14,448 nt of DNA, from assembly GCA_002394385.1 (NCBI GenBank), contig DGTS01000028.1, positions 1 to 14,448 of the forward strand, given 5' to 3'. The notes beneath the pieces were generated by a model that was given only the letters and a program-made list of their open reading frames with translations, did no database searches and had not been told where the DNA came from. This document shows, one piece after another, positions 1 through 7,090 of the stretch. Position 1 is the first letter of the stretch. Every line of letters starts with the position of its first letter. This stretch comes from Prevotella sp. UBA4330 (GTDB taxonomy: Bacteria > Bacteroidota > Bacteroidia > Bacteroidales > Bacteroidaceae). The translations under genes were made by a program, and so were the position numbers.

Positions 1-13
1 AAATAATAAAACG

Positions 14-1714
14 ATGAAAGAAATAAAACGATATATGATGGTAGCAACGCTGGCTCTCTTATGGATGGGAGCCTGTGCGCAACCCATGATGAGGCCCCAA
101 GGCCCGCTGAATGAGTTTTCTGCAATAGAGGGTACTTCCGCCTTGCAGTATAATCTGCCTATGGAGAGGAATATAGAGTCACGCGCCGGATTTGGCCCTG
201 CTTTTTATATCTTCCCTGATCAGAAGCTGGATAATGTATCTGCTTTAGCGTTGGCAAAGGAACTGAAGGTAATAGAAATGGCTGCTGAAAACGGTGGCAG
301 AATTAGTGTGGTGAATCCTGTAGGCGACAAGTGGCAGGCTTCTGACGTACAGGCTTTCCGTGAACTGATAGGTAGAGGTGGCCCTGCCACTAACATTAAG
401 GTGGTGGGCATTGGCAATGGTGCTACTTTCGTCAATCAGCATTTGGCTGCTTCTGACTTGACGGGTGCCATAGCTGGCATCGTTTCTATTGGTGGTGCTC
501 CTGGTAAGGTCTGCGCACTGCCTGTCCCCACTTATGTCGGTGGCAAGAATGCAGCAAAAGTGGCCAAACCTTATCAGAAAACCAGTGATGCCGCTCCCAA
601 GGATCCTTTGCAGCAAATAGTAGTGAATGCTGATGCTAACGCTTCTGAAGCTATGTTGTTGGCTGATGCTTGGGATAAGGTGTTGAGTGCTAACTATCGT
701 TACAACAACCTCTATCGCACGTTCTATATGAGCCGTGGAATTGACAACCCGGAAGGTGTGAAGACTTTCGAACTTGTTTCATACCCGATGTTCGATAAAA
801 TGGGCATCCAGCGCAATGTAGTACAACATCCAGTAGTGGATACCAATGCGGCAGGTGGGGTAGAGAACCCTAATAAATATCTGTGGTATGAGTATCTGCC
901 AAAGCAGGTTCAAAATGCAGCTAAGGGTACTGTGCCATTAGTCGTGATCCTGCATGGTCATGGGAACGATCCTCGCACACAAAGTGAGACGGCTGGATTT
1001 GTGGAACTGGCAGCTGAAGAGGGCTTCATGGTAGTAGAGATGGAGTGGCAGGGCAGCAATGGTTTCATCGCTATGGGATTGGATGGCATTGAGGCTGTTA
1101 TCAGTGTACTCAAAGAGAAATATCCGCAGATTGATGCTTCACGTATCTATTGTGAGGGTTTGTCTGCTGGGGCCATGACCAGCAATATGCTGGGCGTGCG
1201 TAAATCGCATCTCTTTGCTGCCGTAGCTGGCCATTCTGGTGGCATCTTCTCTGGCAACGGACTTGGTTATTATGGCTATGGCAGTGAGCCTTTGATGAAT
1301 GAGGCCATTCAGAAGCGTGGCTATGTGGAAGTGGGCTATTGCTCTGTGGCTGGTACCCATGATGATGTGATACGTTACTTGCGTCCTGACAACTGGCAAG
1401 GAAACCCTTATTTGAATGTTTGGCGCATCTATCAGACGATTAATGATATGGAGGTGACAGGTGATTTGGATTTCAATGTGGATCCAACCTTCGGATTCAA
1501 GTTGCAAGACCGCCGTCAGATTCATACGGGCAAGAGCGAAGACATCACGATGGAGTTTGGTCAGCTGTATAAAGGCAATAAGCCGATGATCCGTCTTATC
1601 GCTATCAATAACTATGGCCATTGGAACTTCAAGCCTGCAGCTCGCCTGATTTGGGACTTCTTCCGCCACTTCTCTCGTGACATGGAAACCAAGAAGCTGA
1701 ATTATACAGAATAA
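14..1714 (+). CDS. Secreted two-domain alpha/beta hydrolase (PHB depolymerase/feruloyl esterase-like)
   Basis: An exported esterase-like protein of 566 residues. The N-terminus is a signal peptide with a hydrophobic core at about residues 8-20 and an ACA/Q cleavage-like site. The Cys at 21 lacks a good lipobox, so signal peptidase I cleavage is more likely than lipidation. The C-terminal half (about 300-566) has the layout of the PHB depolymerase/LpqC esterase group: an oxyanion-type HGHG at 314-317, nucleophile elbow GLSAG with Ser384, a candidate acid at Asp450/451 in GTHDD, and the catalytic His536 in YGHWNF. The N-terminal half (about 35-290) resembles a second hydrolase domain with a degenerate elbow, GIGNG at 132-136, that has Gly where the serine belongs. 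The ATG at 14 follows an A-rich leader with no Shine-Dalgarno. The next gene starts 24 nt after the stop. Substrate is unknown; an ester on plant polysaccharide or phenolic conjugates is inferred from the family and from the partner gene. Confidence 0.8.
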   Translation: MKEIKRYMMVATLALLWMGACAQPMMRPQGPLNEFSAIEGTSALQYNLPMERNIESRAGFGPAFYIFPDQKLDNVSALALAKELKVIEMAAENGGRISVVNPVGDKWQASDVQAFRELIGRGGPATNIKVVGIGNGATFVNQHLAASDLTGAIAGIVSIGGAPGKVCALPVPTYVGGKNAAKVAKPYQKTSDAAPKDPLQQIVVNADANASEAMLLADAWDKVLSANYRYNNLYRTFYMSRGIDNPEGVKTFELVSYPMFDKMGIQRNVVQHPVVDTNAAGGVENPNKYLWYEYLPKQVQNAAKGTVPLVVILHGHGNDPRTQSETAGFVELAAEEGFMVVEMEWQGSNGFIAMGLDGIEAVISVLKEKYPQIDASRIYCEGLSAGAMTSNMLGVRKSHLFAAVAGHSGGIFSGNGLGYYGYGSEPLMNEAIQKRGYVEVGYCSVAGTHDDVIRYLRPDNWQGNPYLNVWRIYQTINDMEVTGDLDFNVDPTFGFKLQDRRQIHTGKSEDITMEFGQLYKGNKPMIRLIAINNYGHWNFKPAARLIWDFFRHFSRDMETKKLNYTE

Positions 1715-1738
1715 AGAATTTGACAAAACTTATTGAAT

Positions 1739-2587
1739 ATGAAAAAGATTATCTCACTGATATGCGCCTTGATGGTGGTGTCGGGCATGGCTTTAGCGCA
1801 GAGGGGAGAACCTGTGGTCATTCCTCTCTGGCCTAATGGAGCACCCAACGACAACCATCTTACTGGCGAGGAAGGGCACCCAGACCCAAGGAGTGTCAAC
1901 AATGTTTCTAAGCCTGAGTTGTGGGTTTACCCTGCATTTAGACCTAATGGTACTGTCATCATCGCTTGTCCTGGTGGCGGATATGTCTATTTGGAGATAG
2001 AAAAAGAAGGCACTGCGTTGGCACCTTGGTTCAACTACATAGGCGTGACGCTGGCTGTGCTGAAATATCGTATGCCCAACGGACATTTTGAGACCTCTTT
2101 GAGTGATGTGCAGGAGGCAATCAAGATTATGCGTCAGCATACCTACGACTGGAAGGTGAATCCAAACAAGGTGGGTGTCATGGGGTGCTCTGCTGGTGGT
2201 AACCTGGCTTGTGAAGCTGCTGTTCAGTTTACGGGCCCAGAAAATAGACCTGATTTCCAGATTCTGCTCTATCCCTCCACCATTCCTAATAGCTATATGA
2301 ACAATGAGATGCATGGAGCAAATGCCACTCAGGAAATGATAGACAAATACACTATACTCAAAAATGTCAAGCCTAACACTCCTCGTGCTTTTATAGCTTG
2401 CAGTGCCGACGACCCTCTCGTGTCGTTTGAAGAAAGCATTCAATATTTTCGCGTGTTACAACAGAACCGCATTCCATCAGTGTTGCATATTTATCCTACA
2501 GGTGGTCACGGATGGTGCGAAGGTCCGTGGTTTCATTACGCACGCGAATGGAAAGCCGAGTTGGAAAGATGGCTCCTTGAAGAATAA
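1739..2587 (+). CDS. Secreted BD-FAE/acetyl-esterase-like alpha/beta hydrolase
   Basis: A 282-residue exported esterase. I start it at the ATG at 1739 rather than the in-frame TTG two codons earlier, because this gives a classic signal peptide: MKK, a hydrophobic core, and ALA/Q at 18-21. The mature part is a single alpha/beta hydrolase domain: GGG at 79-81 as the oxyanion turn, nucleophile elbow GCSAGG with Ser151, acid Asp224/225 in SADDPLV, and His257 in GGHGW. This pattern matches the Bacteroidetes group often annotated as BD-FAE or xylan acetyl esterase (family knowledge). It lies 24 nt behind another exported esterase, with a terminator right after its stop, so the two form the end of an operon. 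Removal of acetyl or feruloyl groups from hemicellulose in the periplasm is a plausible joint role, but substrate specificity cannot be read from sequence. Confidence 0.85.
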   Translation: MKKIISLICALMVVSGMALAQRGEPVVIPLWPNGAPNDNHLTGEEGHPDPRSVNNVSKPELWVYPAFRPNGTVIIACPGGGYVYLEIEKEGTALAPWFNYIGVTLAVLKYRMPNGHFETSLSDVQEAIKIMRQHTYDWKVNPNKVGVMGCSAGGNLACEAAVQFTGPENRPDFQILLYPSTIPNSYMNNEMHGANATQEMIDKYTILKNVKPNTPRAFIACSADDPLVSFEESIQYFRVLQQNRIPSVLHIYPTGGHGWCEGPWFHYAREWKAELERWLLEE

Positions 2588-2590
2588 AAG

Positions 2591-2632
2591 AATGCTCTCA
2601 CCGTTAGCCAAACTGACTAAGGTGAGAGCATT
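2591..2632 (+). terminator. Hairpin terminator after the esterase pair
   Basis: A perfect 12-bp inverted repeat (AATGCTCTCACC at 2591-2602, GGTGAGAGCATT at 2621-2632) begins 3 nt after the esterase stop codon. The loop can extend the stem with TTAG (2604-2607) against CTAA (2617-2620). Only a short T run follows (TTTAA), so it may terminate weakly or protect the 3' end. Confidence 0.75.
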
Positions 2633-2901
2633 TAACTTAATAAGTGAAGAATCTACTATTTAACGTAAGTTCGACGAATTCACGTTAGTTATGATTGAAG
2701 ACAAAAATGAGTGACGAAGTCAGGAGAAGTTTCTGAGAACTCTGTGAGACTTAATAGAGAAGTTACATTGATTCAGCATGCACTTTCTGTACAATAATTG
2801 CCATGACGCATTTGCCGGTACATCTTGCCGATTTTTTTAGTTTTTTACAAAGGAGAGATACTAAACCCCAACGAGAATCCGTTATATAATAAAACGAATC
2901 G
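2633..2901. other. Intergenic region before the lipoprotein gene
   Basis: No convincing gene in this AT-rich stretch. It holds an imperfect 27-bp palindrome at 2661-2687, listed separately. I find no exact TAnnTTTG promoter box for the downstream lipoprotein. The last bases before its ATG (TATAATAAAACG then AATCG) resemble the leader of the first gene in the window. Confidence 0.5.
2661..2687. repeat. Imperfect 27-bp palindrome
   Basis: Outer arms TAACGT (2661-2666) and ACGTTA (2682-2687) enclose inner complementary bases centred on position 2674, with one mismatch and one G-T wobble. It stands 29 bp past the esterase terminator. It has no T run and does not look like a simple terminator. 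A dispersed repeat, a protein-binding site or the scar of a mobile-element end are all possible. Confidence 0.4.
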
Positions 2902-3774
2902 ATGAAACACCTCTTTTCTTTCCTTTCCGCCATTCTGCTCCTGTCTGCTTGCTCGAAAGGCAGCGACGGCGACGAAGTCATTGTCGAACCGGACATTCAA
3001 CCCATAGTCACGAATACAGGGGAGTTGCTCTCTGTAGACGGAAGCAGGATGCATATTGCCTACAACTACGACGAGGCGGGCAGAGTCGTCTATGCCGAGC
3101 GGTTCGACAGCAGTTTGTATGTCGTGAAGATGATAGGCGAGTACAAGTACGAAGCCGACCGCATCTACATCACCTTCCAGGAGTTCGCGGAAATGCCTAA
3201 CGGCGAGCGCAACTCCGCCTACAGCCGCGACTATGTCCGCGACGATACGCTCTTCCTCCAGAATAGCAGGGTGGACAGCTGCGCAGGCGCCATGAGGAAC
3301 AGGAACAACAGCTTCCGCTACATGTTCCGCTACAACGAACGCGATGAGCTCACCTACGTCAGGGACGACAACTTCAAGCGCAACTACAGGGGGAAGCTGG
3401 AGGAGAAGCCTTGGTACACTGAGATATACCAGTTGGAATGGCAAGACGGTAACGTCCTGCGCAGAACAAACATCGACCCCATCCACCGCGACACGACCGT
3501 CTGCACCTACCGTTATTCCTCGCTGACAGGTTCTTGCATCGTCAGCGAGCCGAGGAACGTCCTGCCCGATTTCGAGCCTCTCATGCAGACAGGCTACTTC
3601 GGCAAGAGCTGCAAGAACCTGTTCGAAAGCATTGAGGCAAAGACACATACGACGCAGACGGCCTACCAGCTCGACGAACAGGGCAAGGTCGGTCTGGTGA
3701 AGTCCAACGTCACTTGGGACGACGGCACAAGCCTCGACTACACATACAGCATTCGATGGACTCGCGGCAACTGA
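2902..3774 (+). CDS. Putative surface lipoprotein, YD-like/DUF4595-like beta protein
   Basis: A 290-residue lipoprotein of unknown function. A type II signal peptide ends in lipobox LSAC with Cys17. The following SKGSDGDE is acidic, as in Bacteroidetes lipoproteins exported to the cell surface. The rest is rich in Tyr, Asp, Arg and Thr, with recurring short strands of the form YxYDEAGRV, YKYEADRIY, FRYNERDELTY and YQLDEQGKV. These look like degenerate YD/RHS-type or DUF4595-type beta repeats often seen in Prevotella and Bacteroides lipoproteins. This family placement is a judgement from pattern, not a search. There is no catalytic motif. The gene stands alone between a terminator upstream and a tRNA facing it downstream. 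Its GC content looks higher than that of the esterases before it and closer to that of mutS2. Confidence 0.7.
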   Translation: MKHLFSFLSAILLLSACSKGSDGDEVIVEPDIQPIVTNTGELLSVDGSRMHIAYNYDEAGRVVYAERFDSSLYVVKMIGEYKYEADRIYITFQEFAEMPNGERNSAYSRDYVRDDTLFLQNSRVDSCAGAMRNRNNSFRYMFRYNERDELTYVRDDNFKRNYRGKLEEKPWYTEIYQLEWQDGNVLRRTNIDPIHRDTTVCTYRYSSLTGSCIVSEPRNVLPDFEPLMQTGYFGKSCKNLFESIEAKTHTTQTAYQLDEQGKVGLVKSNVTWDDGTSLDYTYSIRWTRGN

Positions 3775-3923
3775 TGAGGTTCCGTGGGTCATGGGGACAG
3801 GTACTTGATTCCTTGAAATGTTGGCACTATATGGATGACATCCAGGGGTGCCCAGCGTTCATATTGGGAATGATGATACATTTCTGAATGTATATGGAGA
3901 TAGTATTATTAAAGAGTTGCAAC
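3775..3923. other. Intergenic stretch with possible coding debris
   Basis: Between the lipoprotein stop and the 30-bp palindrome I see no intact gene. One plus-strand frame is open from 3839 to a TAA at 3938-3940 (34 codons, no start codon at its head) and another from the lipoprotein end to 3887. They could be fragments of a decayed gene or chance. Confidence 0.3.
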
Positions 3924-3953
3924 CATTAGTGTCCCGTTAACGGGACACTAATG
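3924..3953. repeat. Perfect 30-bp palindrome
   Basis: CATTAGTGTCCCGTT (3924-3938) is followed immediately by its exact reverse complement AACGGGACACTAATG (3939-3953), with no spacer. The central GTTAAC is its own complement. In RNA it would form a GC-rich hairpin with a tight loop but with no T run after it. It could stop transcription of the lipoprotein gene, bind a dimeric protein, or be two terminal inverted repeats joined after loss of a small mobile element. Confidence 0.7.
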
Positions 3954-3968
3954 TCAGGTGATATAAGA

Positions 3969-3996
3969 AAAATGGGAACCCAAAGGTTCCCATTTT
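3969..3996 (-). terminator. Terminator of tRNA-Ser
   Basis: A 12-bp stem (AAAATGGGAACC at 3969-3980, GGTTCCCATTTT at 3985-3996) with loop CAAA. Read on the minus strand it lies 10 nt beyond the tRNA-Ser 3' end and runs into TTTTTCTT, a good intrinsic terminator. Confidence 0.8.
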
Positions 3997-4006
3997 CACA
4001 TTTCTG

Positions 4007-4091
4007 CGGAGAGAGAGGGATTCGAACCCCCGGTGCCTCTCAGCACGACGGTTTTCAAGACCGTTGTAATCGACCACTCTACCATCTCTCC
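4007..4091 (-). tRNA. trnS-UGA: tRNA-Ser(UGA)
   Basis: The reverse complement folds as a class II tRNA of 85 nt. The acceptor stem is GGAGAGA with TCTCTCC and discriminator G at 4007. The anticodon stem is ACGGT/ACCGT around loop CTTGAAA, anticodon TGA (plus-strand 4055-4057). A long variable arm GTGC...GCAC, typical of serine tRNAs, precedes T loop TTCGAAT. No CCA is encoded (CAG follows), so CCA must be added after transcription. Confidence 0.97.
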
Positions 4092-4126
4092 TTGCTTTTA
4101 ACAGGTCGATTTCCGAAAAGCGAGTG

Positions 4127-4134
4127 CAAAGGTA
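4127..4134 (-). promoter_or_regulatory. -7 box for tRNA-Ser
   Basis: On the minus strand this reads TACCTTTG, an exact match to the Bacteroidetes -7 consensus TAnnTTTG, 35 nt upstream of the tRNA 5' end. No TTTG sits at the ideal 19-21 bp spacing upstream. Confidence 0.65.
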
Positions 4135-4276
4135 ATACGATTTTTCAAGAAAGAAGAAACAAAGGATAAGAATTTGATTGGCATTAAGACAAATTAACAA
4201 ATCGTGCATTGGTGACGGGATTTTTGTGACTGACTAAGGGTGCAGGTGCCACAAACCGTATTTTCTTACATCTAAA

Positions 4277-4308
4277 TTTCCTCATTTTAATTTAAAATAG
4301 TAACTTTG
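4277..4308 (+). promoter_or_regulatory. Promoter of mutS2, near-leaderless
   Basis: TAACTTTG (4301-4308) matches the TAnnTTTG -7 box. TTTC at 4277-4280 is a 3-of-4 match to the -33 TTTG at a 20-bp spacing. The mutS2 ATG begins 6 bases after the box, so transcription should start at or within a base or two of the start codon. Confidence 0.65.
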
Positions 4309-4313
4309 CACCC

Positions 4314-6890
4314 ATGATTTATCCTAACACCTTTGAGAAGAAGATTGGCTTCAGCGAGATAAGGAATTTGCTGAAGGAGCATTGCATCAGCCAACTTGGC
4401 AAGGAACAAGTTGACAGCATGATGTTTTCGTACGACGCAGAGGTAATAGGCCAACGCCTGCAACAAGTGAGAGAGTTCAGACGCCTGACGCAAGAAGCAG
4501 AGGACTTCCCACTGCAATACTTTTTCGACATGAGGCAACAGGTGGCACGACTCAGGCTTGAGGGCACTCATCTGGAAGAGGAGGAACTCTTCGACCTAAT
4601 GCGCTCACTGAACACAATCAACCTTATAGTAAAGTTCTTGAGAAAGGCAAATGATGACGACGCGCAAGTGAAGACTTACCCCTACCCTGCCCTAAAGAGA
4701 CTTACCGACGGCATCGTGACATTCCCTCAACTGGTGCAGAGGATAGACGGCATTCTGGACAAATACGGACACATTCGCGACAACGCCTCGCCTGCCTTGG
4801 CACAGATAAGGAGTGAACTGGCTCGCACTGAGGGCAGCGTGTCGCGCTCTCTTTACAACATATTGCACCAGGCTCAGAGCGAGGGCTTGGTGGAGAAAGA
4901 TGTCACCCCTACCCTGCGCGACGGCCGTCTGGTGATACCCATAGTCCCCGCACTGAAGAGGAAGATACGCGGCATTGTGCACGACGAGTCGGCATCGGGA
5001 AAGACGGTGTTCATAGAACCCACCGAGGTGGTGGAGGCAAACAACCGCATACGCGAGCTACAGGCAGACGAGAGGCGCGAGATAATACGCATACTGACCG
5101 AGTTTGCCACCGAGATGAGACCTCATGTGAGGTTTATCGTGGCTTCATACAAGCTGCTCGCGCAGGTGGATTTCATCCGCGCCAAGGCTTTGTTCGCCGA
5201 GGAGACTCAGGGCTTCGAGCCAGACCTAAGCACTACGCCGACGGTGGATTTCATCCGCGCCATTCACCCCCTGCTTCGCATCTCGCTGGCAAAGCAAGAG
5301 AAGGAGGTGGTGCCGCTGGACATCATGCTCACGCCAGAGAAGCGCATACTGCTGATTTCAGGTCCTAACGCGGGCGGAAAGTCGGTATGCCTGAAGACGG
5401 TGGGGCTGCTTCAATACATGCTTCAATGCGGTGTTTCCATCCCCGTATCCGAGCGAAGCAAGGCAGGCATCTTCGAGAACATACTCATTGACATCGGTGA
5501 CGAGCAGAGCATCGAGAACGACTTGAGTACCTATTCGAGCCACCTTATGAACATGAAGTACATGATGCGTGCCGCCAACGAGCGAACGCTGATACTCATA
5601 GACGAGTTCGGCACAGGTACAGAACCACAGATAGGTGGCGCCATTGCCGAGAGCGTGCTGCTTCAGTTCTGCAAGAAGAAGGCATGGGGCGTGATTACCA
5701 CACACTATCAGAACCTGAAACTCTTTGCCGACAACCATAAAGGAGTGGAGAACGGTGCCATGCTCTACGACCGCCACGAGATGCGACCGCTGTTCCAACT
5801 TCAGATAGGACAGCCAGGCTCGTCGTTTGCCATCGAGATAGCACGCAAGACAGGACTGCCCGAGGAGGTGATTGCACATGCCGAGGAGATTGTGGGTTCC
5901 GACTATATTCAGAGCGACAAGTATCTTCAGGACATAGTGCGTGACAAACGCTACTGGGAAGGTAAGCGCCAGAACATTCATAGTCAGGAGAAGCAGATGC
6001 AGCAGACCATTGCCCACTATGAGGAGGAACTTCAGGAGGTTGAGCAAGAACGCAAGGCAATACTGAAACGCGCACGAATGCAAGCAGAGGAACTGCTGAA
6101 AGACGCCAACCGCAGAATAGAGAACACCATCAGGGAGATAAAGGAGGCTGAGGCTGAGCGCGAGGCTACACGAAGGGCTCGTGAGGAACTCCAACTCTAC
6201 AAGAACGAGGTACACGAGATAGACACCACCGCCAACGACGAGATGATTGAGCGCAAGATGAAGCAAATCCTAGCAAGGCGGGAGCGCAAAGAGAAACGCA
6301 AGGCTGAGAAGGCCAAGAAGAAGGAGGAAGAGAAGCGCATGACTCAGAGCCACAACGCCGATGGCACACCACTGCCCGACACGCAACCTGCGTCAAGCCC
6401 CAAGGCAGCAGTCGAGTTCAAGGAAGGCGACACCGTGAGGATAAAGGGCATTGGCAGCGTTGGACAGATTGCGCGTCTTTCTGGCAAGAACGCCACGGTA
6501 GTCATCGGCGGGATGAGCAGCAAGATAAGCATTGAGAAACTGGAGAAAGTGTCGGCATCGGCAATTAAGAAGAGCGAGGAGGCAAGACCTCAGTTCACCG
6601 TTCTCAGCCGTAGCACTCGCGAGACGATAGACAGCCGACGCTCTAATTTCCACCAAGACCTTGACATTCGCGGACTACGTGGCGACGAGGCATTAGACGT
6701 GGTGATGCACTTCATCGACGATGCAATACTTATAGGTATGTCGCGCGTGCGTATTCTTCACGGAACCGGCACGGGTGCCCTTCGCCAACTGGTGCGTCAG
6801 TATCTCTCAACCGTTCCCAACGTTGAGAAATTCCACGACGAGCACGTGCAGTTCGGTGGCGCAGGAATCACGGTGGTGGACATCGGATAA
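4314..6890 (+). CDS. mutS2: MutS2 ATPase/endonuclease with Smr domain
   Basis: A full-length MutS2 of 858 residues. The start MIYPNTFEKKIGF matches the usual family N-terminus and fixes the ATG. Order of parts: MutS-like core helices; ATPase domain with Walker A GPNAGGKS at 350-357, ST-loop STYSSHLMNMKYMM, and Walker B LILIDEFGTG with Asp430/Glu431; a long charged coiled coil at about 520-660 ending in a Lys/Arg/Glu-rich tract; a flexible Ser/Pro/Thr linker near 675-695; a KOW-like strand region near 700-750; and a C-terminal Smr nuclease domain with LDIRG at 783-787 and HGTGTG at 816-821. Family knowledge: MutS2 lacks the mismatch-recognition domain, suppresses recombination or acts on branched DNA, and in Bacillus subtilis has been linked to stalled or collided ribosomes. 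It appears monocistronic, with its own promoter and a terminator after the repeat array. It is slightly long for the family because of the charged linker. Confidence 0.97.
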   Translation: MIYPNTFEKKIGFSEIRNLLKEHCISQLGKEQVDSMMFSYDAEVIGQRLQQVREFRRLTQEAEDFPLQYFFDMRQQVARLRLEGTHLEEEELFDLMRSLNTINLIVKFLRKANDDDAQVKTYPYPALKRLTDGIVTFPQLVQRIDGILDKYGHIRDNASPALAQIRSELARTEGSVSRSLYNILHQAQSEGLVEKDVTPTLRDGRLVIPIVPALKRKIRGIVHDESASGKTVFIEPTEVVEANNRIRELQADERREIIRILTEFATEMRPHVRFIVASYKLLAQVDFIRAKALFAEETQGFEPDLSTTPTVDFIRAIHPLLRISLAKQEKEVVPLDIMLTPEKRILLISGPNAGGKSVCLKTVGLLQYMLQCGVSIPVSERSKAGIFENILIDIGDEQSIENDLSTYSSHLMNMKYMMRAANERTLILIDEFGTGTEPQIGGAIAESVLLQFCKKKAWGVITTHYQNLKLFADNHKGVENGAMLYDRHEMRPLFQLQIGQPGSSFAIEIARKTGLPEEVIAHAEEIVGSDYIQSDKYLQDIVRDKRYWEGKRQNIHSQEKQMQQTIAHYEEELQEVEQERKAILKRARMQAEELLKDANRRIENTIREIKEAEAEREATRRAREELQLYKNEVHEIDTTANDEMIERKMKQILARRERKEKRKAEKAKKKEEEKRMTQSHNADGTPLPDTQPASSPKAAVEFKEGDTVRIKGIGSVGQIARLSGKNATVVIGGMSSKISIEKLEKVSASAIKKSEEARPQFTVLSRSTRETIDSRRSNFHQDLDIRGLRGDEALDVVMHFIDDAILIGMSRVRILHGTGTGALRQLVRQYLSTVPNVEKFHDEHVQFGGAGITVVDIG

Positions 6891-7034
6891 GGAAAAGTAA
6901 AAAGGTAAAAAAGTAAAAAAGTAAAAGGGTAAAAAGGTAAGAAAGTAAAAAGGTAAAAAGGTGAAAAGGTAAGAAAGTAAAAAGGTAAAAAGGTGAAAAG
7001 GTAAGAAAGTAAAAAGGTAAAAAGGTGAAAAGGT
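6891..7034. repeat. Phased 8-bp tandem array with 32-bp higher-order copies
   Basis: Eighteen contiguous octamers begin directly after the mutS2 stop. The consensus is AAAAAGGT with variants such as AAAAAAGT, AAAAGGGT, AAGAAAGT and GAAAAGGT. From 6939 to 7034 the octamers AAGAAAGT, AAAAAGGT (twice) and GAAAAGGT form a 32-bp super-unit repeated three times without a mismatch. The plus strand is almost pure purine broken by a T every 8 bases. The minus strand can be read as a Phe/Leu-rich open frame, but that is a by-product of the repeat. Confidence 0.95.
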
Positions 7035-7048
7035 AGAGTTAAAAAAAT

Positions 7049-7083
7049 AAAGGTAAAAGAGCAAGTCGTACTCTTTTACCTTT
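7049..7083. terminator. Bidirectional terminator between mutS2 and tRNA-Thr
   Basis: A perfect 13-bp inverted repeat: AAAGGTAAAAGAG (7049-7061) and CTCTTTTACCTTT (7071-7083), loop 9 nt. On the plus strand it ends in TTTTTCTTT; on the minus strand it ends in CCTTTATTTTTTT. It can end both mutS2 and the converging ffs/tRNA-Thr transcript. Its arms carry the same AAAGGTAAAAG word as the neighbouring octamer array. Confidence 0.85.
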
Positions 7084-7090
7084 TTCTTTG

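Noticed and set aside
1733..1738. TTG as the start of the second esterase
   Set aside because: The ATG two codons later gives a standard signal peptide; TTG starts are not needed.
2403..2663. 86-residue plus-strand frame over the end of the second esterase and its terminator
   Set aside because: Out-of-frame with a well-supported gene and running through a terminator hairpin.
2845..3792. 315-residue open frame on the minus strand, opposite the lipoprotein gene
   Set aside because: Val/Ala/Leu-rich shadow of the plus-strand gene, with no motif. The plus-strand product has a clear lipoprotein signal and plausible composition.
5358..6266. 302-residue minus-strand open frame inside mutS2
   Set aside because: Leu/Val/His-rich mirror of the Walker and coiled-coil coding region; mutS2 is unmistakable on the other strand.
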